From Delphinus delphis (Eukaryota; Chordata; Mammalia; Artiodactyla; Delphinidae): 64,000 nt of DNA. Positions 48,501-60,702 of this stretch are shown piece by piece. Every line of letters begins with the position of its first letter. Position 1 is the first letter of the stretch. The notes under the pieces are model-generated. The model did no database searches, was not told the origin of the DNA, and saw only the letters and a program-made list of their open reading frames with translations. Where the stretch lies: contig NC_082701.1 in NCBI RefSeq assembly GCF_949987515.2, forward strand, positions 36,783,755-36,847,754, read 5' to 3'. Made by a program: the position numbers and the translations under genes.

Positions 48501-49789
48501 GTTCTGTTCTCTGTTATTGCACCACTGCTTCAATCTTAACAGGATTATTGTCAAGGTAAGGCAACATGATATTCTAAATCAGTGTTGCTCATCCTAGAAT
48601 CAGAAAGAGCACTCAAAAGTTGTTTGAATATGGTCGGATTTGTTGACCAAAGGATATTTTGAGGATCATCTTTTGAATAGTTAAACTTAAATGATAATTA
48701 TCCATTTCCTATTATGGTCATACCTAAATTAGGCAAGACAGAGGTCCAGGAAGCCTAACTGGGTCCCTTCTATTTCTTGGGATAGAGGAGACGAGAGAAG
48801 GAAAGACTTGAGAGAGCAATCCTCAGCAATGAATAAACAGAAAAGAACACAATTAAGTTACTGAAGATGTTTGTTTACCAGTGAAAAACCTTATACCCTG
48901 ACTTGTGTGGGCTATTACAGCACCCTCAAAAGGAATTATCCAGTAGTTCTAAAACATATAAATGAACAGGGTTGGGTGTGTGTGTGTAAAACTGAAGAAA
49001 ATATGTTCTCCAGGCCACCAGCTGGGAAGAGTTTTAGTGAGCAGCTATGTGGAAAAAATGATAACAAAATGTAAAAGTTAGCCTTAGACTCTTCATGGCC
49101 CTAAAGGTCATGTCATCAAAGCAGAAGTTTCATGGGCACCCAAAGAGCTGGAATTTTGTGGACTTACATTAGAGAAGTGGACAGCCTATCTCATTCAAGG
49201 TTATGTCTACAGTCTTCTCTTGACTAGCACTGCCCCTTTGCAATGCAGTGGTTCCCTTCTAATACCCAAGTATTAACCTTAGTTGCTTTTATGGGTTCTA
49301 AAGCCAGCCCAAGGCAATGGCTGCCAGCATTTACTAGTGATATAATTGCTTGATAGAATCTTATTCCAGGAGAGACACACCGCTGAAATCTCAAATGGTA
49401 ACTTCTGTTGTACCTTATAAAATACCAAAGATGTGCCCTTAAAAGGCTTTGTGTAAATCATTGTTTTTTCAATTCCAGTTTTACTGAAATGTTACAAAGC
49501 ATGAAACATATTGAAGAAGTGTCTTTTTAATGCAATCCGGAATAGTTCTGTGAAAGATAAAATCACCTATTGCTATACTTTTTTTTCTGGTAGCGTTTGC
49601 ATATACTAGGTTTGCTTAAAAGCAAGAGCACACTGGTTGTCAGTTTCACTGTTAGTAAATACTGACTCCACATCTATGTTTCCTTCCTAAAAAATTGGGA
49701 TTGTAAGATTTTGGCCAAATATAACTCTGCAGCCTCTGCATTTTGTTAATAACACCATAATACCCCATGGGATTTTTAGCACCATCGTT
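48501..49789. other. Unique intronic sequence
   Basis: No repeat, exon or RNA recognised. Confidence 0.4.
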
Positions 49790-49960
49790 AAGAGGAGCTC
49801 TTCTGATTCTCACCTTTATTACTTCATTTATATTCCCATCCCTGGGAGGCATGGAGTCAGATATTATTACTCGCATTTATAGAGGGGAAATCTGAAAGGT
49901 TAGCCAACATCAAGTGATGGTCAGCAAGAGAGCTCCAGGGAGAATGCAGGTGGGCCAAAA
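49790..49960 (-). repeat. MIR SINE, antisense
   Basis: cttcatttatattcccatc, gatattattactcgcattt, agaggggaaatctgaaagg and aagtgatggtcagcaagag in antisense MIR order. Confidence 0.6.
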
Positions 49961-50069
49961 TCAGTCCAGCCCACCAGTGTTTGTTGGAAGTCCAATCCCA
50001 GAGGTCCTTGGCATAGGGATCCAAGGAAAATGAGGTTCTATCAAGAGATTGCCCTTGTATTATGCTTGT

Positions 50070-50200
50070 TCTGCTCTGCCACTTACTAGAGACACTGTGA
50101 TCTGAGACAAATTACTCAACTTCTGTGACTCACAGCTATGTCATAGGAAAAGTACATAGAATATCTGCCTCAGTTCCAGGAAGAGATTATTTTCTAAGGA
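50070..50200 (+). repeat. MIR SINE fragment
   Basis: ctgccacttactagagacac, gagacaaattactcaacttc and ctcagttcc pieces match sense MIR. Confidence 0.6.
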
Positions 50201-50349
50201 AGATTAGCATTGACTCTGAGTAGGAGTCAGGGAAAAATAAGGGTGGGTGCCTGTGCCTTGCTCTTTCTGCACACCATGGCAAGGTCACTCCTTTGCTACC
50301 TTAGGGGTTCCTTCTTGCCTACATAGGTTTTTTTTTAAAAGTCAGTGTC

Positions 50350-50562
50350 GGGGCTTCCCTGGTGGCGCAGTGGTTGGGAGTCCGCCTGCCGATGCAGGGG
50401 ACATGGGTTCGTGCCCCGGTCTAGGAGGATCCCACATGCCGCAGAGCGGCTGGGCCCGTGAGCCATGGCCGCTGAGCCTGCGCGTCCGGAGCCTGTGCTC
50501 CGCAGCGGGAGAGGCCACAACAGTGAGAGGCCCGCGTACTGCAGAAAAAAAAAAAAAAAAAA
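50350..50562 (+). mobile_element. CHR SINE, full length with poly(A)
   Basis: Intact A and B boxes, body and a run of about 22 A. Flanked by the exact duplication aaaagtcagtgtc (50337-50349 and 50563-50575). Recent. Confidence 0.97.
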
Positions 50563-50714
50563 AAAAGTCAGTGTCTTCTCTCCCCAATTTATTTTGTGAG
50601 TTTCGTCTTTCTTGGTATCCCATTCTAGAACCTATAGCAACAGAGCTCTGAAAACGTATGATGGTTTGAGAAGGTTGGAATGATTTTCAGTCTTTATATT
50701 TAACAAGAAGAGTC

Positions 50715-50860
50715 AGAGGAAACATGGGATCCTAGACTCTCAGAGTTCCCAGCTAGGATAGACTTCAGAGAATTTAGTCCAAACTCCTCCCTTTACAGAT
50801 GGGAAAAACTGAGATCCAGTGAGGAGATTCCAAGGAGAAACCAGTTAGTTGCATTTCCTT
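50715..50860. repeat. Possible ancient SINE-like repeat
   Basis: gacttcagagaatttagtcc and cctttacagatgggaaaaac resemble an old core-SINE theme. Weak. Confidence 0.35.
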
Positions 50861-51319
50861 TCCTCAATGAATTTTTCTCCTGTCACCTGCCTTTATTTAT
50901 GAAAAATTGAGGTCATTGGAATGATTGAACTAGAAAAAGAGGGACAGCAGTGGGTGCGCATTGAGTAGAGGACCATGGGAGTCGTGGGAAAGAGGAAGGT
51001 AAGATTCCCCAAGTCTGGAAAGACAGCAGTGGTTTGGAGGAGACTCAGAGAAGATTTAATTTTACTTAAGTGCACATTTATTATACACTCCACCTGCATC
51101 ACTCTGATCTACTTCAGTGGGAAATCCTTTAGATTTCCTACACTATTTCCTCAGTCTTCAGTGAGATAAGTTCACCCATGAATGGGAGCCCATATCTGTC
51201 AGAATATTAACCTTGGCCAAATTGGAAAAAGGCTGTCATTTTCCCCTCAATTTAAAAGATATTTTCCTTCGCTTTTAATATATTTATATAATATCTTTAT
51301 AGTAAATATATTTACATTT
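50861..51319. other. Intronic sequence, nothing recognised
   Basis: No exon or repeat seen. Increasingly AT-rich to the right. Confidence 0.4.
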
Positions 51320-51414
51320 GGCTCTTATTTCACATATGTGTGTATGTCTAAGTCAGAATAAGCAGGTTGTGTTCAATCTATGATTGGGATTAGTACAATA
51401 TAAGAAGTATCACC
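51320..51414 (+). repeat. Direct repeat A, copy 1
   Basis: About 95 bp similar (roughly 80-85% by eye) to 53061-53157, sharing catatgtgtgtatgt, agaataagcag, tctatgattgggatta and caatataagaagtatcacc. Not a family I know. Confidence 0.75.
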
Positions 51415-51426
51415 GTAAAAGATATT

Positions 51427-51429
<3 letters not shown>

Positions 51430-51473
<44 letters not shown>

Positions 51474-51475
51474 TA
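51430..51475. repeat. (TA)n(CA)n microsatellite
   Basis: About 28 bp TA followed by about 18 bp CA. Confidence 0.95.
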
Positions 51476-51589
51476 AATACACCTTATATATACACTTAGT
51501 ATATATTTCAAATATTTATTTATATATTATATTATATTAATGGTTCTTACCTTCTACATGATTGTTGAAAAAGAGCATAATAGATACTT

Positions 51590-51688
51590 GTATGTGTATA
51601 ACTGAATCACTTTGCTTTACACCTGAAACTATCACAACATTGTTAATCAACTACACTCCAATATAAAATAAAAAGGAAAAAAAAAAAG
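51590..51688 (+). mobile_element. Very short L1 3' end with poly(A)
   Basis: tgtgtataactgaatcactt, cacaacattgttaatcaact and caatataaaataaaaagg match the terminal L1 3'UTR, with an A tail. Only about 100 bp was inserted. Confidence 0.75.
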
Positions 51689-52574
51689 TACACTCTGTTG
51701 AAGTTTTGGTTTCTCCTTTTATTTGTTTTCCCAGCCACCTGGTGTGTCTCACCCCTTCCCTGTTATTATCATCCCTCTCTTTACCCACAGTTTGAAAAAC
51801 AATCCATTTGTCTCAACAAAGTTGCCTAACACATTCTGAAAAGATTGTTATATTATGCATGTTTCACTTCTCTACAATCAAAAATAGACAGGAAAGGTGT
51901 TCATGAGTAGGAAATGTCAGTGTTCTGATTTTATCTGTTCCCATCTTTGTGCCTTATCCATTTGGTTTAAGTGGAAGTTAGATTTTTTTTTACACTATCC
52001 CCTTTTAAAAATGCAGTGTATTCAAAGCAAAAGACCATCTAGTCCTATGTGAATAAGCCTTAGGGAAATTGTTTGCTATTATTGATATTTTTCAGCAAGA
52101 GCTACAATGAGGAATGTGTCCATTCTGAAGTATGTGCTGTTCCTCCTGTGAGACCTTACTTATTAATCATTGTGAAATTCTGAGCCATATAACTAACACT
52201 GAGTCCTTCTCTGAACTCTATGACAATGAATGAGTTAGCTTTATTCCCTCCCTGTTATTATTAGTTATGAGGGCCAATGGGGCGGGACCATGTTTGTAAC
52301 ATTTCATATGTCCGGTAGAGACTATTTGAGGTACTGGGAGCATGACTATTTTAAGGTATAACAAGTATTTTGAAAGCAGTAAGTACTAGACTTCCCCTTT
52401 TAGCTTAAATAAAACCCCAAAAAACAGAAATTCAGCTATAAAATGTCAAGACCATGTACGCTGGTATCTTCTGACTTCTTTCTGATAATAATGATAATGA
52501 TTTTCATTTCACAATCATCAATATCTTCAGCACAATCATCATCACTATCACCATGATCATTATCATAGCCCTGT
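51689..52574. other. Intronic sequence with short direct repeat B copy 1
   Basis: 52047-52076 (tagtcctatgtgaataag + ccttagggaaat) recurs at 52955-52984 with transitions only. Otherwise nothing recognised; AT-rich. Confidence 0.4.
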
Positions 52575-52710
52575 GTTATTAAGCAATACTATGAAGGAGA
52601 CGCTATTCTAAGTACTCTGCATATTTATTATTTCCAATCACTACAAGCCTATAATGTAATTATTCATGATTATTGTCATTTTAAGAAACCTGAAGCTTAG
52701 AGACAGGAAG
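52575..52710 (-). repeat. MIR SINE fragment
   Basis: gctattctaagtactctgca, attatttccaatcactacaa and aagaaacctgaagcttagag in antisense MIR order. Confidence 0.65.
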
Positions 52711-53060
52711 CTATCTGCTTTTAGAGGGACACCTGAGCATCACCTGTGGCTGAGCATCACCTTAGCTAGTACAGGTCCCAGAGTGCTTTGGGATATCTTC
52801 TGACACATCCCTCTGCATTTTCTTTGACCTGGTCACTTCCTCTGCTTCTCTTTGGTCTGGGATTTCTGGAAACGGCTTTGTCACACATGAACCCAACTTG
52901 TGATTTGTCAGCCCCTGCAGTGCCCATGGGTTTATAGTGAGTGTCATAATGCCCTAGTCCCGTATGAATGAGCCTTAGGGAAACAGGTGACTAGGACAGC
53001 AGAAGATGTAAATTTTATTTAATAGTCTTTACAATATTACTTCCTTAATACCTTGCCTTT

Positions 53061-53157
53061 GGCTGCTATTTCTCATATGTGTGTATGTTCAGGTAAGAAT
53101 AAGCAGATTGTATGTTTAGTCTATGATTGGGATTAATGCAATATAAGAAGTATCACC
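53061..53157 (+). repeat. Direct repeat A, copy 2
   Basis: Second copy of the 51320-51414 sequence, in the same orientation, about 1.74 kb downstream. The short repeat B copy 2 lies just before it at 52955-52984. Confidence 0.75.
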
Positions 53158-54185
53158 TCAAAATGGACTGTTCTCCTTCTGGCTATTGAAGATTAACTTA
53201 TATCAGATTGATTCTCTTGCTGAGAACTAGATAACATGCAAAAAATATTTTAAAAATATCTCAGAAGGGATTATAGAGTGACCTTAGTTTGTTAGGACCT
53301 TAGACTGCCAAGACCTAAGAGGCCAAGAGCCTTAACAGCCAGGAGGAGAACATTTCCTTTTGAGGGGTTTTAGGTAGTAAATACACAGAGCTGTTCACTT
53401 CGTGAAAATTCATCAGGCTCTATACACTTATGATCTGTGCACTTTTCTGCATGCATGTATGACAGGTAACAGTTTAAAAAAGAAAGTTAAACTTATATAA
53501 AACTGTAAGGTATATGTTTAGATTGTTCCTTGTAAAAATAAAATCCTCAAATCGATTTCACCTGCTGAAAGCTGTTAGTGTGATTAGTTTAATTAAACAA
53601 AAGAAAACTAACCCTTCTCTTCTAGTATTCAGAATGACTGAAGCAGTAACAGGTAATCTTTTGGCATGAGAGTCAAGGAAAAAAAATTTGTTTTAATTTT
53701 AGAGCTAATACAAAATTAAAACAAAAAGCCATACTGAATTTCATGAAAAAAATTTATAATTTTACAACTAAGATTGCCTTCTTTATTAAAGAGAATAAAG
53801 GCAATAAGAAAATGACCTCATTTTTAAACAACTAAAATGCACAAATGTTGGAATCTATTAAAAAGAGAAAACTAGAATTAGCTCTTTCCAATCAGTGTGA
53901 CATGAAATGGGTGGCGATTGAAATACGAGGCACTCACCTGTGCACTGGAAATATAGAGTAATAAAATGGTGGGAATGGTCCTTCTTCAAAATGGTTATCA
54001 CTCTTTTGCAGTTATAAAGTTGATATATAAAGTTACCAGCTTCATGACCCAACCTCAGCATGATGCCACCTACCAAAGAAAACAATGTCAACAGCAAAAA
54101 GTAAACAAGCATTTTTCTTATTTGTCTTTAGAGACATTTTTTAAAACAGAAAATGCCATTATACAGCTAAAAATTTCTCAATTCC
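53158..54185. other. AT-rich intronic sequence
   Basis: No exon, RNA or repeat recognised. Confidence 0.4.
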
Positions 54186-55130
54186 ATTTTCTCTCTCTCT
54201 GTAACCAGAGGAAAGCACTCCACAAAAGTTGATGAATCATTTTTATTCTTGTTACATGTATCTGTTCATAAACGTTGCATCATGTCCTTTTGCAACTTGC
54301 CTTTTTAATTCATATTATGTTTTTGAAATATATACATGTTTATACATGTAGGTGTAGTTCATTAATTTTATCTGATCTTTAATATTCCATTGTATGAATG
54401 TACTGCAATTACTCACCCACTTTCTTCTTTGAAATTTTTGCCCAATTGATGGAAACATTTTGCTGATGGATGTGAATTGATATGTCTTTGTTGTTTAAAT
54501 ATGCATTTCTATGGTTTACTAGTGAAAATGAGCACCTTTTCACATGATTGGTTATACTATGAATTTTAGTTCAAATCATTTGTGTGTTCTTTATGAATTT
54601 GTAAAGGTTCTGGTTACTAATATTACATCATGTCAGTTATGTGCCCAGCAAATATCTTTTTTCAGTGTAAGACTTCACTTCGTTTATAGAGGTTTTAAAG
54701 TGTCAATATGTCACATTTATTCATTCATAAAATGTCTTTATAGCTTGTGTATTTTGTATTAGTTCATTAATCTCCCCTATTCTGTACAAATATTCTTCTA
54801 TATTTCTCTCTAAGTTTTATATTTCGCTTTTCACATTTTGGTATTTTATATATATGGTATGAGATAGGAATCCAAATTTTCCCCATAACCAGTTGATTGA
54901 TTCCCTACAATTTACTAAGTAGTCTGTCCTTTACTGTATACTGATCTTTAATACAATTATCATCATATTCCAACTTGAAATATATACAAACATGTGATTG
55001 TGGGCTTTTCTTCCTGTCACCTCGGTCTAGTTGTCTACAGGTTATATTTATGTAAGTCCCAATATCTGGCATAATGAGTCATCATTCCTTATACTTCTTG
55101 ACTTGTCTTAGTCCTTTACTCTTTCATATG
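54186..55130 (-). repeat. Old L1M, antisense
   Basis: ttaatattccattgtatgaatg, atggtatgagataggaatcc and taaccagttgattgattccc are the antisense 3' third of an old L1M. Heavily decayed. Confidence 0.65.
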
Positions 55131-56769
55131 AATTTAGGAGTTGTTATTTCATTAATTTAAAGTATATAACTTTGGTTTTATAAAAAATGGGATCTTATAT
55201 TCTGTTTTTTAACATGGAAGTTTAATTATATTTTCTTTTATTATGTTTACTGATATATATGGTCACACTTCTACAGCCTTCTATTGTATTTTTGTTTGTC
55301 ATGATTTATCTTTGCTTCCTCTAGTTTTTTAGAATTCTAAATTTCATTTAAGAGTTATCCTCAAACTTATACCATGCATACATGAATTAACAAAATCTAA
55401 ATTTAATCAGTATAGTACCTTTGACATTGCAAAAGTAAAAGTGAATGTTAGTAAAATACTATCATTAAAGGCATGAGAAAACTAACAAACTATAAGTATA
55501 TATCCAAATAAATTATTGTTTCTTGGAATTATTTTTTCTTTCTATCCTCTATGTCTCTGAATCTCTCTTTTTAATTTCTTTTATAGTTTACTCTGTGTGC
55601 TGAATTCTATGTGGCTTCTTCAATCTATTTTCTAATTCTCTACTTCTCTCTTCAACTGAGTTATACTTGCTGTTTAGTGCATCCTCTGAGTTTTAATTTT
55701 ATTCTTATATATTCAGTCTATTGTCAATTATTTTTAAAACTAGTTTTCTTTTCCCCACATTGTTTCCCCACATGATTTCTATCTCTTCTTTCACTTCACT
55801 TTTTTTTGGTAAATATGTTATCTCTATGAGGATTATATATTATTTCTAGTTCTTGCAGCACAAAATCTAACTTTTATTTTAGCTTTTGACTCTCCCTCAT
55901 GTTGATTCATTTCCTCATACTATTTCATTTGTTTAATAATTTTTTGTTCAGTGAGTGCTCTCTTTTCTGTGGGAGTTTTTTGTATGGATAATTATAAAAT
56001 TGTTTCTACAGAATTGTTATATATTTGCTTTTCCCAGTTTGTTATTTCTCAGCTTATCAACTTCTTACCATGCTTAGTGAAAGATTTAATTTAAAATTTC
56101 TCACATGACACTGATGTCTATATACATTCCTAGCCAGTAAACAATTACACTGAGATTTTTCCAGTTTTCCTAATTCCCTGTCTACAGCAGAGGAATTCCT
56201 TTTAGCATCAATCCAGTGCAGAAAAAGCACTAACAGCTACTTAATTTTAAAACCGGTTATTTTGGTAACTAACATATTCCCATTTCCTCTTTTATATTCA
56301 ATCTTACCCTTGTTCAGTCTTCCAGTTTTGCAAAGAAAATTCATTTGATATTAAAAATCATTAGACTATTAATCAGAAAACATTAAACTTGCTATCATTA
56401 AACTACACATGTCGGTAGGACAGAATAGACTTCTTTGTGTGTGACTCCCATCTGTCCCTTTAACAAATAATTATTAAACATATTGAACACATTTTAATTT
56501 TGAACAATTCACTTCTTTTGGAGTATTTTCTTATTAAATAAATAAAAATAAGTGTAAAGTACGTACCTTGGAATAAAAGGTACCTGAAATCTTTTTCATG
56601 TCTAAAATTCTATAAAACTTGGGGCTTTACACGAAGTAGAACTCAATAAGCATTTCAGCTGCCATAGCCACTACTATTTAGGAGCTTCTGGTATCATAGA
56701 AAGCAATATGGTACCCAAAGTTGTCATGCACACATGTATATGATTCTGTGCTCTCTCTTTGGGTTCATG
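55131..56769. other. Very AT-rich intron, possibly decayed L1M
   Basis: 55560-56010 has the T-rich, tc-rich look of antisense old L1, but I cannot align it securely. No exon seen. Confidence 0.35.
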
Positions 56770-56915
56770 GACTTATATTTAAATTTTGGCTCTTATTTAT
56801 TATCTAAGTGGTCACTGTTAAGTTCCTCAGTCTCTCCAAACATCAGTATTCTCATCTGTAAATAAGATTAATAATGCTGAACTTGTAGGGTTATTGTGAG
56901 AATTTAGGATTTTGA
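56770..56915 (+). repeat. MIR SINE fragment
   Basis: gtggtcactgttaagttcct, cagtattctcatctgtaaataag and gggttattgtgagaatttag in sense MIR order. Confidence 0.7.
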
Positions 56916-56934
56916 GAGAATCAGGGCAAGTTCC

Positions 56935-57065
56935 TCTCTGTCCTCAGTTTTCTCACCTGTAAAATTGAAATAATAATCATCACAGAATTGTAAGAATTTA
57001 TAAGAATTATAAGAGAAATTATAATAAATTGCTTAGCATTGTGTTTAATAAATGACAAGTTACTG
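56935..57065 (+). repeat. Second MIR-like fragment
   Basis: ctcagttttctcacctgtaaaat and gcttagcattgtgtttaataa repeat the MIR 3' half just after the first, so two MIRs or a partial duplication. Confidence 0.55.
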
Positions 57066-57553
57066 TTACTTAGTTCATGGCATATTGGAGCAGAAAGGTG
57101 GAAGGTCTTCCTGGCCAGGCTTCTTCCTTACCCCAGGTAAAGGCTCCCTGATGCAGCCCCTGGCTCACCCTGGACATGAGCTTGCCTTCAATCCTGTCTG
57201 TCCTCCTAGGCAGTTCTGCCTTCTTGGCCATGGATGATACTGAAACAAACTGTGTTCACAGCTATACCCTTGGAGCTACTTACCTGGGAAAACAATGCTC
57301 ACTACTTTTTGAATTTCCACTTTGCTCTTCCGTGATTATAAAGTCATTTCTCCATCAGCATGTACTTCTGGTCTCTGTTCCCTTGAAGACTGTCTTCCCC
57401 ACAAATCCATGGTTCCTTTTCTGTATCCTGATCCCCTGTAGCTTTTCCTGGGTCATGTCACAATATATGTAGTCCTTGTAGTGTTTCATGTGTATTTCCC
57501 TACATTTCCATTATAAAGTGTGAAACCAGCTATCCCATGTTACAGACCCTTGA
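57066..57553. other. Intronic sequence, nothing recognised
   Basis: Balanced composition. A 98-codon frame (57176-57472) has no recognisable domain, and I do not call it a gene. Confidence 0.35.
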
Positions 57554-57727
57554 TATATAGAGAAGGGAAAGGGGAACGGGAAGGGGAAGAGGAAATGGGT
57601 AGGAGGAGGGTGAGGGGTGAGGGAAGGAGAGGAGGAGGTTGAGAAGAAGAAAAGAAGAGGAAGGAGGGGGAGGAGGGGGAAGAGAAGGGAAGATGAGGAA
57701 GGGGAAGGGGAAGAAGAGAGGGGAAAA
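57554..57727 (+). repeat. Purine (G/A) tract, about 170 bp
   Basis: Almost uninterrupted G and A (gaagggaaaggggaacgggaa...) on the + strand with a handful of pyrimidines. Low complexity. Confidence 0.95.
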
Positions 57728-57827
57728 ATCTAAATGTACTTCTGCAAAGTAGACATTTTTTCTGTTTGCTTTAATAAACTATTTCATATTTTATATATTG
57801 ATTACATAACTGATTAAAAAAAATTTA

Positions 57828-58034
57828 GGGCTTCCCTGGTGGTGCAGTGGTTGAGAGTCTGCCTGCCGATGCAGGGCACACGGGTTCGTGCCCCAGTCTG
57901 GGAAGATCCCACATGCCGCGGAGTGGCTGGGCCCATGAGCCATGGCCGCTGAACCTGCATGTCCGGAGCCTGTGCTCCGCAACGGGAGAGGCCACAAGAG
58001 TGAGAGGCCCACGTACCGCAAAAACAAAAACAAA
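57828..58034 (+). mobile_element. CHR SINE
   Basis: Full-length sense copy, A box changed to tggtgcagtgg, B box intact. The tail is (CAAA)n-like. Flanked by aaaaaaatttag and aaaaaattttag, differing by one T. Confidence 0.95.
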
Positions 58035-58424
58035 CAAAAAATTTTAGCTTTTTGTTATGACGCACTAATCTATCATGAGATGTTTAATTTTAGAGGGACA
58101 AGAAAGGTTTATGATTCAAAGCTTATATTTTAAACCAAAATGTTAAACATCTTAAAATTATAAATTCAGAAGAGAAATGTTCTTATAGATTACATTTGAC
58201 CATTGTTTTAGAGTTTCTCTAAAAGCTAGGAAGTTGCTTCTATCCCTGCTACAAAGCCACTGTTGAGAAGTTGATTAGAGAAGGAAAATAACATTTAACA
58301 CCCACAGGATATCTTATCTCCAAATAATATGACAAAACCGTAGTTCAGGAAACTTAATGAAGGCCTGGTAAAAATAATAAGGCCTGATTAAATAATGAAG
58401 TGGGAAATTGAATGTTCAAAATTT

Positions 58425-58460
58425 ATATATATATATATATATTTTTTTTTAAATAAATTT
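58425..58460. repeat. (AT)n and T run at an old SINE tail
   Basis: tatatatatatatatat then about 10 T, directly at the 3' end of the following antisense SINE. Confidence 0.9.
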
Positions 58461-58772
58461 ATTTATTTATTTTTGGCTGTGTTGGGTCTTCCTTGATGTG
58501 TGCATGCTTTCTCTACTTGTGGCGAATGGGGGCTGCTCTTCGATGTGGTACGTAGGCTTCCCATTGCGGTGGCTTCTGTTGTTGTGGAGCACGGGCTCTA
58601 AAAGTGGGCTTCAGTAGTTGTGGTGCACAGGCTCCAGAGCGCAGGCTCAGTAGTTGTGATGCAAGGGCTTGGTTGCTCCGCAGCATGTGTGATCTTCCTG
58701 GACCAGGGGTTGAACCTGTGTCCCCTGCATTGGTTGGCAGATTCTTAATGACTGCACCATGAGGGAAGTACT
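58461..58772 (-). mobile_element. Older, longer CHR-type SINE
   Basis: About 310 bp, antisense: atttatttttggctgtgttg, tagttgtggtgcacaggctc, gttgctccgcagcatgtg and tcttaatgactgcaccatgag. It has the extra central region of the older CHR subfamily absent from the other eleven and is clearly more diverged. Possible flanks aaaatttatat / aaaatgtatat. Confidence 0.9.
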
Positions 58773-59975
58773 AAAATGTATATTTTAAACTATTTATTCA
58801 GTAAATATTTATAATTTGCTTTGCTATGTATAAAACACAAATTAGATCCTGGTATAAGAGAGTTTTACAGTCCTGTAAAAAGGAGTCTATTTCCATAAAT
58901 CACTGTCCTATAACATAGAAAATAATGTGCCATAAAAGAGAGATATTAAACTACATTACAAATAAAAAGAGGAAAAAATTATTTCCAATTAGTAGTATAG
59001 AGGAAGGCTTTGTAATAGAGGGTGGCTGATTCTTGAAAGAGTAGGATTTAGACTTGGAGTGTCTTTATGGTCTAGTATTCATACTTTTAGAGATGAGGTA
59101 GACTAATATTAGTGGCAAAAGGAAGCACTTTTATCTGTCCAAGAAACATTCATTGAGTACTCTGTGCTGGGAACTGTACTAGGTGCTAGGGTAAAAAATA
59201 TAAGAAGAACTTCCTGTCTTCCAGGAGCCCACAGTTTAATGTTTAATGTTCACATGGGAAATGGGGGCACGAGTGAAAGCATGTGGACAAAGACAGAAAG
59301 GGGCATCAACTATTCTGTTTAGAGAAGGGAAGGCTATACAAAAGAAGGAGTAAGAAAAAAACTCAGGAAGGCCACTACATTTGTGTTTAAGTTTAATTTG
59401 TTTTTAATTTAGTAAGTTACAAATTAAAAATTCTAATGACTCTTGGGACTGAGAGTGTCTTTCAAAATTTCTTTAAGTGCGAAGGAGATGCAGAAGATGT
59501 GAAACTTCAAATAATGTCTGCTACTTGATTTCTAGTCAAGATGACATTGTAAGTTAATATTTTTGAGCCCCTCTTCTGCTTCAAACACATGGCAGTAACA
59601 GAAAAAATATAAAAAGAGAAATTAGAAAGGCTTAGACAAAGTTACGTCATAAATTTTTAACATACGTAAAATGTAAAAACCAAAATGTAAATTATTAAGT
59701 TTCTCTACCCTGTTACCTCCAGAAAACAATCATGCATTACACAGATTTTGCACTCCCAACTTCCTAGTAATTTTTATTTAAGGCTTAATCTTTTAAATAA
59801 AAATAGTTCTTCTATTTTTCATTAGTCAAGAATTCGGAACATTCTCATTTAAAATTCAGTTTTAGTTTCCTCTATTATTTTCATTCCACATGGAGTGAGT
59901 GTATTCACATCTTTATTGATTTTATTGACTTCCTTTGCCTTACCTTTCCTCAAGTGTTTTAGAATTTTGCAAAGG
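58773..59975. other. AT-rich intronic sequence
   Basis: About 59140-59260 (ctgggaactgtactaggtgc) resembles an ancient repeat. The rest is unrecognised. Confidence 0.35.
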
Positions 59976-60635
59976 AATCCTCTGGAAAGAAGCAACAATG
60001 AAATAGGAAAAGAAAACATGAGATAATCAACAAAACTAGAACTGGTTCTTTGAAAAATAAACAAGCCAGATTGTGTTACAACATAAGTAAGCAAGATTGA
60101 TTAAGAAATAAGAGAGACTGCACAAATAAATAGTATGAATAATGAAAAAGTAATGTAACCATAGATACAGTGGAGAGATAAGAGAAAGTTTGATACTATT
60201 TCAATCAGTTACTTAAAATTTTAGGAGCTGGATAATTTTCTATAAAAATAGAAATAATTAAACATGCTTGAAAAAAATGCACCAGTAACCATTATAGAAC
60301 TCTTTTTCATAGAAAATACAGAAATAAATGGATTTATGAGTACAAATAGTTCACATATAATACAAACTGTGCCAGAGTATAGAAAAATAAGGAAAGCTGC
60401 CCAATTCATTATGTGAGGTTAATAAATATTGACACCAAAATCAGATTAAAAACAGAAGAGAAAACACAGTATAAGCTATTCCCAAGTATGATCACTATGC
60501 AAAAGCTTAAACATTAGCAAATTAAATATAATATAATATTAAAAATAAACTGTATTGTTTTTTTAAAGTCATTTTTGTCCAGAAAAGTGATAATGGGGCA
60601 ACATTATAAAAATCCCTCAGTGTAATTCCCTACAT
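59976..60635 (+). repeat. Old L1M ORF2, left part
   Basis: ctagaactggttctttgaaa and cagtgtaattccctacattg are sense L1M ORF2 words, strongly decayed. Interrupted at about 60635 by a young L1. Confidence 0.6.
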
Positions 60636-60702
60636 TGATTATCACCTTGATACCAAAACCAAAGATGTCACAAAGAAAGAAAACTACAGGCCAATATCAC
60701 TG

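Noticed and set aside
50247..50651. 134-codon frame and similar GAVVESPPADAGDTGSCPGLGGS-type frames near every SINE
   Set aside because: Translations of the CHR SINE in different frames; the same peptide appears at unrelated SINE copies.
57176..57472. 98-codon frame in non-repeat sequence
   Set aside because: No domain, no signal of coding bias by eye, no splice or promoter context. Likely chance.
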